Shown: positions 24,686 to 33,138 of the stretch, in pieces
Layout: every line of letters begins with the position of its first letter
How positions within the stretch are numbered: the first letter of the stretch is position 1
Assembly: GCA_964411985.1 (NCBI GenBank)
Contig: CAYPNF010000005.1
Location: 182,076-246,075 of the forward strand
Direction of reading: 5' to 3'
Length of the DNA stretch: 64,000 bases
Origin: CAYPNF01 sp964411985
GTDB taxonomy: Bacteria > Verrucomicrobiota > Verrucomicrobiia > Limisphaerales > J093
Notes under the pieces: generated by a model
Seen by the model: the letters and a program-made list of their open reading frames with translations, nothing else
Databases searched by the model: none
Told to the model about the DNA's origin: nothing
Position numbers and translations under genes: made by a program

Positions 24686-25189
24686 ATGTTCACCCTTCTG
24701 GAGAAGAACCTTTGGCTTTCCCTGGCACTGCTGGCTGGATTGATCTTCCTGTTGGTGGCTTCGGCTCTGCACTTGGGAGGAGGAATGCCTGCGCTGCGTG
24801 AACTCCGGAGTCTGGCTTCCCCCGGCGGTCCGTCCGTCAGCTCCGAGTACATTGACCAATGGCTTACGTCTAAGGCCCTCACCGATTCGGTCTTGAAGAG
24901 CAACGCGCCCAATCCGTTTTTTACGCTCTACTTTCAGCCAGCACCTCCACCTCCGACCAAGACTGTGGAAGTTTCCTATCAGGGGTACATTCAAACGTCA
25001 CAAGGCAACCTTCTCGCCTACATTCGGGTGGCGGATCGTTTGCTGGTTTATACCAATGGTGCCAGGGTGGCGGGTGATCTTTTCATCAAGAACATCGAAG
25101 ATTTGAAGCTTGTCTTGACGAACTCTGTGGGAGCGACGAACGTGCTGGAATTCAACGCCAAGAAGGGCGTTGTGATACCGGCCACGTAG
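24686..25189 (+). CDS. PilP/Amuc_1099-like small inner-membrane protein
   Basis: Encodes 167 residues. A membrane helix is present at about 10-28, with no lipobox, unlike classical PilP lipoproteins. A linker follows with Pro-Ala-Pro-Pro-Pro-Pro-Thr near 90. The C-terminal beta domain (about 95-165) reads Val-Ser-Tyr-Gln-Gly-Tyr-Ile-Gln-Thr and Ala-Tyr-Ile-Arg-Val-Ala-Asp-Arg, resembling the small beta-sandwich of PilP/GspC homology-region proteins. It is packed five bases after the PilO-like gene and 18 bases before the ATPase. It probably bridges the inner-membrane platform to the secretin N0 domain. Confidence 0.65.
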   Translation: MFTLLEKNLWLSLALLAGLIFLLVASALHLGGGMPALRELRSLASPGGPSVSSEYIDQWLTSKALTDSVLKSNAPNPFFTLYFQPAPPPPTKTVEVSYQGYIQTSQGNLLAYIRVADRLLVYTNGARVAGDLFIKNIEDLKLVLTNSVGATNVLEFNAKKGVVIPAT

Positions 25190-25207
25190 GCCTGCGCCCG
25201 ATTCAGC

Positions 25208-26938
25208 ATGGAAGAGACTCCTAGAGACGTTGCCGACCTCCTGTTTCAACAGGGAAAACTGACGGAGAGACAGGTGGAGGCGGTGCGTCGACGGCAGAAA
25301 CGCCTGCACATTCCCCAGCATGCTGCCATCATTGATTTGAGCTACGCTTCCGAGGAGGACACCTATCGGGCGGTGGCGGCGATCAATGATTTGGAGTTTG
25401 TGGACGTGGTGACGTACGAGTACCCGCTGGGGGCATTCGAACTTCTGCCGATGAAGGTGATTTTCAACCACCACGTCGTTCCCTTGGGCAGTGATCAAGA
25501 TGGGCTTTGGCTCGCGTTTAGCGAACCGCCGCGGCAAGCTGAACTGGGCAATCTCAGGCTTCTGCTGGGGAAAAAGATTCGCTCGTTCTTGACCACACCC
25601 AGCTGCCTCCATGCGGTGGTCAAGAAACGGTTCGGGCTCGGTGCCCAGACGGTTCAGAAACTCCGGGAAGACCGAGGTCTTTCCGATACCACCCAGGAGA
25701 CGGTCTTTGACGTGAAGACCGGGGGGGAAAGCGCGGACGTGGACGCGAGCATAGCCCACTTCGTGGACGAGATTCTCAAGGAAGCTTTGCGCCTGCAAGC
25801 GACCGATATTCACATTGAGCCGTACTACTCAGCCATCAAGCTGCGATACCGGATCGATGGCATGCTGCAGGCGGTCCCTGTGCCGGCGGGTCTTCGGCAG
25901 TTGTATGGTGCGATCGTGTCGCGACTCAAGATCATGGCGGGCTTGAATATCGCGGAGAAACGTGTTCCCCATGACGGTCGGATCAGCATGAAGACCGAGA
26001 ATGAGGAATACGATCTTCGCATTTCGGTGATTCCCTCCAAGCACGGTGAAGGCATCTGTCTCCGCATTTTGGGCCGGCAAAGCCTCGCTTTGGAGTTTAG
26101 CCAGTTGGGGATGGAGCCCAGGCAGGAGGCCCTGATTCAGGAGTTGACCCAACTCCCGCAGGGAATGGTCCTCATCACTGGGCCGACTGGCAGTGGAAAG
26201 ACCACCACGCTGTATGCTGCCCTTGCGCACGCGAACGACGAGGGACGGAAGATCATCACAATCGAAGATCCCGTCGAGTATCAACTGGAGGGGATTGTCC
26301 AGATCCAGACCCGAGACGAGGTGGGGTTGACCTTTGCCAGCGGGCTGCGCTCAGTCCTGCGGCATGATCCCGATGTCGTGCTGATTGGCGAGATTCGAGA
26401 CGCGGATACGGCAGAAATCGCTGTGCGGGCTGCCCAGACCGGGCACTTGGTCTTCTCCACTCTCCATACCAATGACAGCATCAGCGCGATCACGCGCCTG
26501 CTGGACATGAAGATCGATGCGTTTCTTGTCGGTTCCTCGCTCGTCTGCAGTATTGCGCAGCGCTTGGCGCAGCGTGTTTGCCGGCATTGCATCTCGCCAG
26601 ATCCTGATATCCCGGCCGCGGTTCGTGAGGAGATGGCGAAATCACTTGGAATCCCCCTCGAGGAGGTCCGGGCATTCCGTGGGATGGGGTGCGTGGAATG
26701 TAACCAGAAGGGTTATCGTGGCCGGGTGGCGATCTACGAGTTCTTTGTCCTGACGGAGCAGATAGCGGACATGCTCAGCGAGCCGGTGAAGACGAGTACC
26801 CTTCGTCTGGCGGCAAGCCAGCATGGCTGGAAATCGTTGCGTGAAGAGGGATGGGCGAAGGTCCAAAGCGGGCTGATCTCGCTCCGAGAGGTTCAGCGGC
26901 TGACCAGACGAATCACCCACTTGCGATCAGGCGGGTAG
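25208..26938 (+). CDS. GspE/PilB-type secretion ATPase
   Basis: Encodes 576 residues. An MshEN/GspE-N type domain occupies about 1-150. The motor domain follows with Walker A Gly-Pro-Thr-Gly-Ser-Gly-Lys-Thr-Thr near 323, an Asp box (Thr-Ile-Glu-Asp-Pro-Val-Glu-Tyr), Walker B Asp-Pro-Asp-Val-Val-Leu-Ile-Gly-Glu-Ile-Arg-Asp near 390, and a His box (Thr-Gly-His-Leu-Val-Phe-Ser-Thr-Leu-His-Thr-Asn-Asp). The tetracysteine metal site of assembly ATPases is present as CxxC and CxxC around 458-497. It powers polymerisation of a pilus or pseudopilus. No GspF/PilC platform, prepilin or prepilin peptidase gene is next to it, so these must be elsewhere. Its 3' end overlaps the convergent M16 gene by 12 bases. 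Confidence 0.93.
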   Translation: MEETPRDVADLLFQQGKLTERQVEAVRRRQKRLHIPQHAAIIDLSYASEEDTYRAVAAINDLEFVDVVTYEYPLGAFELLPMKVIFNHHVVPLGSDQDGLWLAFSEPPRQAELGNLRLLLGKKIRSFLTTPSCLHAVVKKRFGLGAQTVQKLREDRGLSDTTQETVFDVKTGGESADVDASIAHFVDEILKEALRLQATDIHIEPYYSAIKLRYRIDGMLQAVPVPAGLRQLYGAIVSRLKIMAGLNIAEKRVPHDGRISMKTENEEYDLRISVIPSKHGEGICLRILGRQSLALEFSQLGMEPRQEALIQELTQLPQGMVLITGPTGSGKTTTLYAALAHANDEGRKIITIEDPVEYQLEGIVQIQTRDEVGLTFASGLRSVLRHDPDVVLIGEIRDADTAEIAVRAAQTGHLVFSTLHTNDSISAITRLLDMKIDAFLVGSSLVCSIAQRLAQRVCRHCISPDPDIPAAVREEMAKSLGIPLEEVRAFRGMGCVECNQKGYRGRVAIYEFFVLTEQIADMLSEPVKTSTLRLAASQHGWKSLREEGWAKVQSGLISLREVQRLTRRITHLRSGG

Positions 26939-29551
26939 GGCGGAGTCCGATTCGGCATCCTTCTCCGGATGGATCATGGCCGTCACTGCCGCTTCAGACC
27001 TCAGATAGCGACCGGCCACGTCACGGATTTCCTCGAGTGTGACGGCTTCAAACTTGGCATCCTCGCCGTCGGAGTTGGCATACCCGACTCCATACAACTC
27101 ATCCAAGCTGGTGCTCTGGGCATAACTCCCCAAGTCCTGTCGTGCAATCTTCTTTTGGCCGATCAGTTTGGCTTTGGCACGCTGCAATTCTGCGGGAGTA
27201 AGCCCCTCTTGAGCCAGTTTCGCTGCCTCTGCGAGTAACTCTACCTCGACGAGGTCGGCTTTGTCTGGCGAAGTGCCAGCATAGAAGGTGAAGAAGCCTG
27301 GCCGCAGGCCAGTGAAATTCTGAGCTCCCACATAGTACGCCAGACCGAGCTTCTCACGGATACGCAGGAACAGCCTTGAACCGAGGTCGCTACATGCCTC
27401 CTGGATTAGCTCGAGAGCGAATCGGTCTGGAGAGCCGAGGCAGACGCCTGGGAACCCGACGAGCAGAACTGCCTGCTTCTTGTCCCTGGTTTCTGAGATC
27501 CTGCGCGGACCAGGACAGGCGGCGGGAATGACGAGATCGGTCCTGAGCCCGGGGAGGTCAAAGTCGATCTCGGAAGAAGAACACCATTTCCCAAGCTGCG
27601 CTTGAACCGCCGCCAAGGCTTCCGTGGAGTGGATATCACCATAGACAGCCAGCACGGCGTTGCTGGGACGCACAAGCTTCATCCAGAAGCGGCGGGTCTG
27701 TGCGGAAGTGAAGGCGGAAACGGTTTCCTCCTCCCCGAGCGGATCCAGGCCGTAAGCATGGTTTCCAAAGAGAGCTCGGCGGAGAAGCCGGGAAGCACAC
27801 TGCAGCAATTGGTCTCGTTGGGCTTTGATGCTGGAGAGTTGGATCTGTTTTTCCCGCGCGAGTGGTTCGTCTGGGAAAGAAGGACAGAGGACCACGTCCG
27901 CCAGCACGTCCAAAGCAAGACCAAAATCACTCTGAAGGACTTCGAGGTTGACGCCCAGACTGTTGTTTCCCGCGTAGGTTTCGATGTGCCCTCCGACCGA
28001 CTCGATTTCGGTAACGATCTGGGAAGCGGTGCGGCGGTTGGTTCCCTGCAGAAGCATTTTCGCCATGAGGCAGGTGAGGCCACTATTCTGCACGGTTTCC
28101 GCAAGAACCCCCCCCTTCATCGCTAAGCGCAGTTCCACGAAGGGCAACCGGCGGTCTTCCTTCAGAAGCAAGGTCAACCCGTTGGGGAGAACGTATTTTT
28201 GGATTGGAGTCTCCGTGGAGACGGTGGCCGCTTCCTTTTCAGCCTTGGTGGAACCTTCCGGGAGAAGGGCGTACTCGGTACACGCCTCCATCAGCAGATA
28301 CCGCTGCGCCACCCGCAACAGGTCTGCGGGAGTCAATTTGCGCACCGCTTGGAGGTATCTCTCCGAGAAGTTCAGGTCGCCGACGGACATCCAGTTGGCA
28401 CCCAGGTCTTGCGCTTGGCCCTGCATGGTTTTGCGGCTTGCCAGGGAACCAGCCGTGAATTGTTTGACAGCCTTGGTGAGTTCCTCAGGGCTCACTGGTT
28501 CCGTCTGCACCCGACGTACCTCGCAGTGCATGGCGTCGCGTGTCTCCTGGAACTTGTTGGCCTCCATAACCGCACTCAGGCCGAAAAGCCCGATGCTCCC
28601 GGGACAGTACACCCACGCATCGACCGAGGTTGCCAGGGCCAATCGCTCCCTTACGGTCTGGAAGAGGCGGGAGCTGCGGCCTCCACCCAGGATTGCTCCC
28701 AGGAGGTCCAGTGCCGGCAGATCCGGATGACGGATATCGGGCACGTGCCAGCTGAGGTGGAGGTGGCCGAGTTCAACCGGCGTTTCCTCTCGGAGAGTGC
28801 GTGGGGCCACTTGTCGAGGCTCCTCGGGGAGCACACTCGGCGGGAGCGGTTGTGCTTTTGCATTGGCGAATGCGCTGCACACTTGGGCGATAACCTCCGC
28901 AGCTTGAATGTCCCCCGCCACCACGAAGAAAATGTTGTTCGGCGCGTATTTTTCCCGGTAGTAGGCGATCAGGTCCTCTCGGGTGATGCGGTTGAAGATA
29001 TCGGGATAACCGATGATGGTGTAACGGTAGGGGCTCCGGGTGAAAGCTGTCTCGAATAACCTGCGACTGGATCGGCGCCCTGGATCGTCGTACCCCATGT
29101 CCATTTCGCGGCGGATGACATCCATTTCCTTGGCCAGTTCGGCTTCAGGAAGGTTGGCGTGCTGCATGATGTCGCAAAGAATGTCGACTGCTATCTTGGC
29201 ACCCGTGTTGGGCACATTGATCCAATAGACGGTGCGGTCAAACGACGTGTAAGCGTTCATGTAACCGCCAGCCTCTTGCACTTCCTGGTCGATTCGGCCC
29301 GGGGGGCGCTCGGTCGTTCCCTTGAAGAGCATATGCTCGAGAATGTGAGAGAGTCCGGCGCCCAGCCATTTTCCCTCGTCAATGCTCCCCGCTCTGCACC
29401 AAGCCTGCGCGCAGACCACGGGGGCGCTGTGGTCCTCCTTGACGATGATGGTCAGCCCGTTATCCAGGGTGCGGAAGTGGACTTGCGGCGGGGCGGAGGC
29501 AAGTTCCTGGGGGTGAAGTCGCATCGTTTCAGGGGTGGCGGGGAGTGTCAT
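26927..29551 (-). CDS. M16-family zinc metallopeptidase (tandem fused halves)
   Basis: Encodes 874 residues formed from two M16 units. The N-terminal unit has the inverted zinc motif His69-Ile-Leu-Glu72-His73, with the third ligand expected in the Val-Ile-Arg-Arg-Glu-Met helix about 75 residues later. The C-terminal unit (from about 445, Tyr-Val-Leu-Pro-Asn-Gly-Leu-Thr) keeps the fold but has Gly-Leu-Thr-Cys-Leu-Met-Ala-Lys-Met in place of HxxEH. It should therefore be the inactive clamp half. No signal peptide is evident, suggesting cytoplasmic peptide turnover or an unrecognised export route. It is the last gene of the leuS operon, 14 bases after the Minf_1886-family gene. Confidence 0.92.
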   Translation of the reverse strand: MTLPATPETMRLHPQELASAPPQVHFRTLDNGLTIIVKEDHSAPVVCAQAWCRAGSIDEGKWLGAGLSHILEHMLFKGTTERPPGRIDQEVQEAGGYMNAYTSFDRTVYWINVPNTGAKIAVDILCDIMQHANLPEAELAKEMDVIRREMDMGYDDPGRRSSRRLFETAFTRSPYRYTIIGYPDIFNRITREDLIAYYREKYAPNNIFFVVAGDIQAAEVIAQVCSAFANAKAQPLPPSVLPEEPRQVAPRTLREETPVELGHLHLSWHVPDIRHPDLPALDLLGAILGGGRSSRLFQTVRERLALATSVDAWVYCPGSIGLFGLSAVMEANKFQETRDAMHCEVRRVQTEPVSPEELTKAVKQFTAGSLASRKTMQGQAQDLGANWMSVGDLNFSERYLQAVRKLTPADLLRVAQRYLLMEACTEYALLPEGSTKAEKEAATVSTETPIQKYVLPNGLTLLLKEDRRLPFVELRLAMKGGVLAETVQNSGLTCLMAKMLLQGTNRRTASQIVTEIESVGGHIETYAGNNSLGVNLEVLQSDFGLALDVLADVVLCPSFPDEPLAREKQIQLSSIKAQRDQLLQCASRLLRRALFGNHAYGLDPLGEEETVSAFTSAQTRRFWMKLVRPSNAVLAVYGDIHSTEALAAVQAQLGKWCSSSEIDFDLPGLRTDLVIPAACPGPRRISETRDKKQAVLLVGFPGVCLGSPDRFALELIQEACSDLGSRLFLRIREKLGLAYYVGAQNFTGLRPGFFTFYAGTSPDKADLVEVELLAEAAKLAQEGLTPAELQRAKAKLIGQKKIARQDLGSYAQSTSLDELYGVGYANSDGEDAKFEAVTLEEIRDVAGRYLRSEAAVTAMIHPEKDAESDSALPA

Positions 29552-29565
29552 GGGAGATGGATAGT

Positions 29566-29991
29566 CTAAGTCGGATCGGCAGCTTCCCGCCCATGGGTTG
29601 GACGAGGGGTATTGGGGAGAAAGGGTTTTCGGAAGGCTTCCTCAAAAGTGAAACCTCCGGCGAAGTCCTCTCGGGTATCCTCCTCGGTTTTGCTGAGGAC
29701 TCCCGCTTCGATGAGGTTGAATACAATCTCCCCGAAGTCCTCGCCTCGGTAGACTCCCCACTCGTTCAACAGGTCGAGTGTCATGGGGCCATATTGCGAA
29801 AGCCCGTAGTTTCGGATGCCCGCAAGGAGTTCTTGGCCTTTCACATGCCGAACCTCGCCTTTGCTGGCCTTGGCTACCGCCTTTTGGGTGTAATCCAAGG
29901 CCTCTCGCACAAAGAGGTACGCTTCCCCCTTGTAGCGGGGATCCTTCGCCACGATCTTCTCCAACGTTTCCTGAAACTGCGGTTTCTGCAT
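29566..29991 (-). CDS. Minf_1886-family protein (Verrucomicrobia/Planctomycetes-restricted)
   Basis: Encodes 141 residues with no membrane segment. The N-terminus (Phe-Gln-Glu-Thr-Leu-Glu-Lys-Ile-Val) followed by Asp-Pro-Arg-Tyr and Ala-Tyr-Xaa-Phe-Val-Arg-Glu-Ala-Leu-Asp-Tyr-Thr is the family signature. Further conserved blocks are His-Val-Lys-Gly-Gln-Glu-Leu-Leu-Xaa-Gly-Ile-Arg, Gly-Xaa-Met-Thr, and Asp-Phe-Gly-Glu-Ile-Val-Phe-Asn-Leu-Ile. The family has no known function but is a useful lineage marker. Its ATG overlaps the stop of a 46-codon gene upstream (TAATG), so it is translationally coupled within the leuS operon. Confidence 0.85.
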   Translation of the reverse strand: MQKPQFQETLEKIVAKDPRYKGEAYLFVREALDYTQKAVAKASKGEVRHVKGQELLAGIRNYGLSQYGPMTLDLLNEWGVYRGEDFGEIVFNLIEAGVLSKTEEDTREDFAGGFTFEEAFRKPFLPNTPRPTHGREAADPT

Positions 29992-30131
29992 TAAGGTTTT
30001 TGAGCTTCGTTAGTCGGTGGTTGGCTGGCCATCGGGTGGCGATATCGCCAAGTCCTCGTCGCCCAGCCAGTCGCCACCAGGAACAGTACAAGGAGCAGTA
30101 CGGTCTTTTCCTGCCTCGTAAGGCGCAACAT
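29991..30131 (-). CDS. 46-residue single-pass membrane peptide
   Basis: A short gene in the gap between leuS and the Minf_1886-family gene. ATG is at 30131-30129 and the TAA at 29993-29991 overlaps the next ATG. The peptide begins Met-Leu-Arg-Leu-Thr-Arg-Gln-Glu-Lys-Thr, continues with a hydrophobic helix of about 13 residues (Val-Leu-Leu-Leu-Val-Leu-Phe-Leu-Val-Ala), and ends in a basic then Pro/Asn-rich tail. The charged start followed by a helix resembles the N-terminal anchor of ComEA-type proteins, but no helix-hairpin-helix domain follows. It lies three bases after the leuS stop. The exact packing on both sides is the main evidence that it is translated. Confidence 0.65.
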   Translation of the reverse strand: MLRLTRQEKTVLLLVLFLVATGWATRTWRYRHPMASQPPTNEAQKP

Positions 30132-30134
30132 AGT

Positions 30135-33083
30135 CTACCCTGCGATAAGATTCACCAACTTCCTTTGGACGAGGATGACCTTTTTGACCGACTTGCCGGC
30201 CAGAAACGGCTGTGCTTTCTCAGCGGCCAGAGCCGCGGCCTCGATCTCCTGGTCCGTGGCCTCACTGGCGACGACAATTCGGTCTCTGAGTTTCCCGTTG
30301 ACCTGGACTGGAATTTCGAGGGTGCTTTCGACAAGGCAAGCCGGATCGTATTTCGGCCAGGGAGCGTAGGCTATGCTGGTGGAGGTAAGTGGTTCCTGAA
30401 AGATCGCTGGGAATGCAGTCCGCAACCTGGCGTACAGTTCCTCTGCGAGGTGAGGGGATAGCGGTTGCAGCAGCAGCAGAAACTGTCCCATCGCCTGGGC
30501 TGGACGGATTTTCCATCCCAGAGCCTCATTGACGAAGATCATGAGCGCCGAGATGGCCGTGTTGAACCTTAAGGCATCCATGTCCTCCGTGACTTTCCTG
30601 ATGCAGGCGTGCAGAGCCTTTTGCTGCGCAGCATCGGGTGCAACAGCTTGGACACTGGGATGAAGGCGGATTAGGTCGAGGACCGGACCCCCAGACGCGT
30701 TGGCGGTGGTGATGGCCTGTTCCACTTCGGTTTCACTGGTTTCGTCCACGAACAACCGCCAGACACGGCCTAAGAAACGGTAGACCCCCTCCACCCCCTT
30801 GGTGCTCCAAGGCTTGGTCATCTCCAGGGGACCCATGAACATCTCATAAAGGCGGAAGGCGTCCGCTCCAAACTCCTGAAGAATCGAGTCAGGGTTGACC
30901 ACGTTTCCCCGGGACTTGGACATTTTGAAGCACCGCCCATCGACTCTGATCGCTGGCTGGCCCTTCAACACAAAGCCGTCGTTTCTTCTCTCAACCTCGT
31001 CCTCTGACACTCTTTTGCCAACCAACCTCTCGCCAGTCGTCTTGTGTTTCCCGACCAGGGCCGTGCCCGAAGAACTGGATTCCTCGGTGACCTCCCTGAC
31101 CTCAGCAGCAGAGCACGGGTGGCCGGTCTGACAGTAGAAGACCGTATACTCCATTTCTCCGAGAATCAGGCCCTGATTCACAAGCTTGTAGAACGGTTCA
31201 GGAGTCGAGACATAGTTCAGGTCGAAGAGCACCTTGTGCCAGAATCGAGCGTAGAGAAGGTGCAGTACGGCGTGTTCTGTGCCGCCCACGTAGAGATCCA
31301 CGCCAGGCTTCACCCCCGCCTTGGTGTTCAGTGCACCGCTGGTTCCCATCCAGTAGGTTTCGGCGTCTTTGCCGCAAAAAGCGTGGTGGCTTTGGGCGTC
31401 GAGGTAGCGGAGATAGTACCAGCAACTGCCCGCCCACTGAGGCATGGTGTTGGTTTCGCGGCGTTTGCCATCCGGGAGATTCACCCAAGCCTCGGCGCGG
31501 GCGAGCGGAGGTTCACCTGACCCGGTCGGCTTGAAGTCAGTGAGGTCCGGAGGCTGGATGGGTAGATCTCGCTCCGACACCGCCTCGTGACCTTCCGCGC
31601 TCCAGAGGATTGGGAATGGCTCGCCCCAGTACCTCTGACGGCTGAAAAGCCAGTCACGCAGTTTGTAGTTGACCATGCCTTTGCCCGCCCCCTGTTCCTC
31701 CAACCACTGGAGGATGCGGTGAGTCGCCTCGCGAGTGGGGAGACCGCTCAGAAAACCCGAATTCACACTGACGCCTTCGCCAACGAATCCGAGGCTATCC
31801 TGGCCCTCGGGCGCTTGGACCACCTCCCTTACCTGAATCTGGAATGTGCGGGCAAACTCAAGGTCGCGGGTGTCGTGCGCGGGGACTGCCATGATCGCCC
31901 CGGTTCCGTACGAGGCTAGGACGTAGTCCGCAATCCAGATCGGAATCCTCTCCTGGTTCACCGGGTTGATCGCGTAGGATCCCGTGAAAACACCTGTTTT
32001 GTCCTTGGCGAGATCGGTCCGTTCCAAATCGCTCTTGCTGGCGGCGAACACCTGATACTGACGGACTGCGTCTGCCTGTTCCGCTGTGGTCAGAAGTTCC
32101 ACGAACTTATGCTCCGGGGACAACACCATGTAGGTGGCACCGAACAGGGTGTCCGGTCTGGTGGTGAAAACGGTGATAGAAAGATCGTTCCCCGCCACCG
32201 GAAAGTGAACTTCAGCCCCTTCGCTGCGGCCGATCCAGTTCCGCTGCATTTCTTTCAGCGAATCACTCCAATCGATCGTGTCGAGATCGCGGAGAAGGCG
32301 TTCAGCGTAGGCGGTGATGCGGAGCATCCATTGGCGCATGGGCTTGCGAACGACCGGAAAGCCACCCACCTCGCTCTTCCCATCGATGACCTCCTCGTTG
32401 GCTAGGACGGTTCCCAATTCCGGACACCAGTTCACCGGTGCCTCAGCGACGTAGGCGAGCCGTTTGCTGTCACGGTAGGCGCGCCTCTGGGATTCAGTTT
32501 GGCAGTCTGCCGGGTAGGGTAGGGTCTCGATAGATTCGGCTTTCTGAGTCGATGGGTTGAACCAGGACTTGTAAAGGCGCAGGAAAATCCATTGTGTCCA
32601 CCGGAAGTACTCGGGATCGGTTGTATCCACCTCCCGGGCCCAGTCGTAACTGAATCCCAAAGATTGGATTTGGCGTCGGAAATTGGCCACGTTTGCCTCG
32701 GTGGTGACTCGCGGGTGCTGCCCGGTCTTTACGGCGTACTGCTCTGCTGGAAGACCGAAAGCATCCCAGCCCATGGGGTGTAGCACGTTGTACCCGCAGG
32801 CCCTTCGATAACGGGCGAGGATGTCGGTGGCGGTGTAGCCCTCTGGATGTCCCACGTGAAGTCCCGCTCCGGATGGATAGGGAAACATGTCCAGGATGTA
32901 ATACTTCGCAGGCAACTCGTTGGCCGAAGGAGTGCCCTTGAGGGAATGTCGCAGGGCAAAAGGATGCTCTTCCGGTATGGATTCCCCGGGATTCCAGGCG
33001 TGAAAAACCGACTGCTCCGACCAGCACTTCTGCCACTTGGCTTCGATCAGGTCGAAAGGATACTGCTTACGCATACTCGACAT
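30135..33083 (-). CDS. leuS: Leucyl-tRNA synthetase
   Basis: Class I synthetase that charges tRNA-Leu. It encodes 982 residues, longer than the roughly 860 of E. coli. The HIGH motif is His76-Val-Gly-His79 in Gly-Leu-His-Val-Gly-His-Pro-Glu-Gly-Tyr, and KMSKS is Lys-Met-Ser-Lys-Ser near 718-722. The CP1 editing domain lies between about 230 and 430. Extra length comes from a segment of about 20 residues before HIGH (about 33-58) and a Ser/Gly-rich, charged insertion of about 70 residues just before KMSKS (about 650-715), the place of the leucine-specific domain. It leads an operon with the 46-residue peptide, the Minf_1886-family protein and the M16 peptidase. A start nine bases further in (33074) is possible. 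Confidence 0.97.
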   Translation of the reverse strand: MSSMRKQYPFDLIEAKWQKCWSEQSVFHAWNPGESIPEEHPFALRHSLKGTPSANELPAKYYILDMFPYPSGAGLHVGHPEGYTATDILARYRRACGYNVLHPMGWDAFGLPAEQYAVKTGQHPRVTTEANVANFRRQIQSLGFSYDWAREVDTTDPEYFRWTQWIFLRLYKSWFNPSTQKAESIETLPYPADCQTESQRRAYRDSKRLAYVAEAPVNWCPELGTVLANEEVIDGKSEVGGFPVVRKPMRQWMLRITAYAERLLRDLDTIDWSDSLKEMQRNWIGRSEGAEVHFPVAGNDLSITVFTTRPDTLFGATYMVLSPEHKFVELLTTAEQADAVRQYQVFAASKSDLERTDLAKDKTGVFTGSYAINPVNQERIPIWIADYVLASYGTGAIMAVPAHDTRDLEFARTFQIQVREVVQAPEGQDSLGFVGEGVSVNSGFLSGLPTREATHRILQWLEEQGAGKGMVNYKLRDWLFSRQRYWGEPFPILWSAEGHEAVSERDLPIQPPDLTDFKPTGSGEPPLARAEAWVNLPDGKRRETNTMPQWAGSCWYYLRYLDAQSHHAFCGKDAETYWMGTSGALNTKAGVKPGVDLYVGGTEHAVLHLLYARFWHKVLFDLNYVSTPEPFYKLVNQGLILGEMEYTVFYCQTGHPCSAAEVREVTEESSSSGTALVGKHKTTGERLVGKRVSEDEVERRNDGFVLKGQPAIRVDGRCFKMSKSRGNVVNPDSILQEFGADAFRLYEMFMGPLEMTKPWSTKGVEGVYRFLGRVWRLFVDETSETEVEQAITTANASGGPVLDLIRLHPSVQAVAPDAAQQKALHACIRKVTEDMDALRFNTAISALMIFVNEALGWKIRPAQAMGQFLLLLQPLSPHLAEELYARLRTAFPAIFQEPLTSTSIAYAPWPKYDPACLVESTLEIPVQVNGKLRDRIVVASEATDQEIEAAALAAEKAQPFLAGKSVKKVILVQRKLVNLIAG

Positions 33084-33138
33084 AGAACCCCTACTTTGCG
33101 CGATCCGCGCGAACAGGGCAATGTCGATTTAGCCTCTC

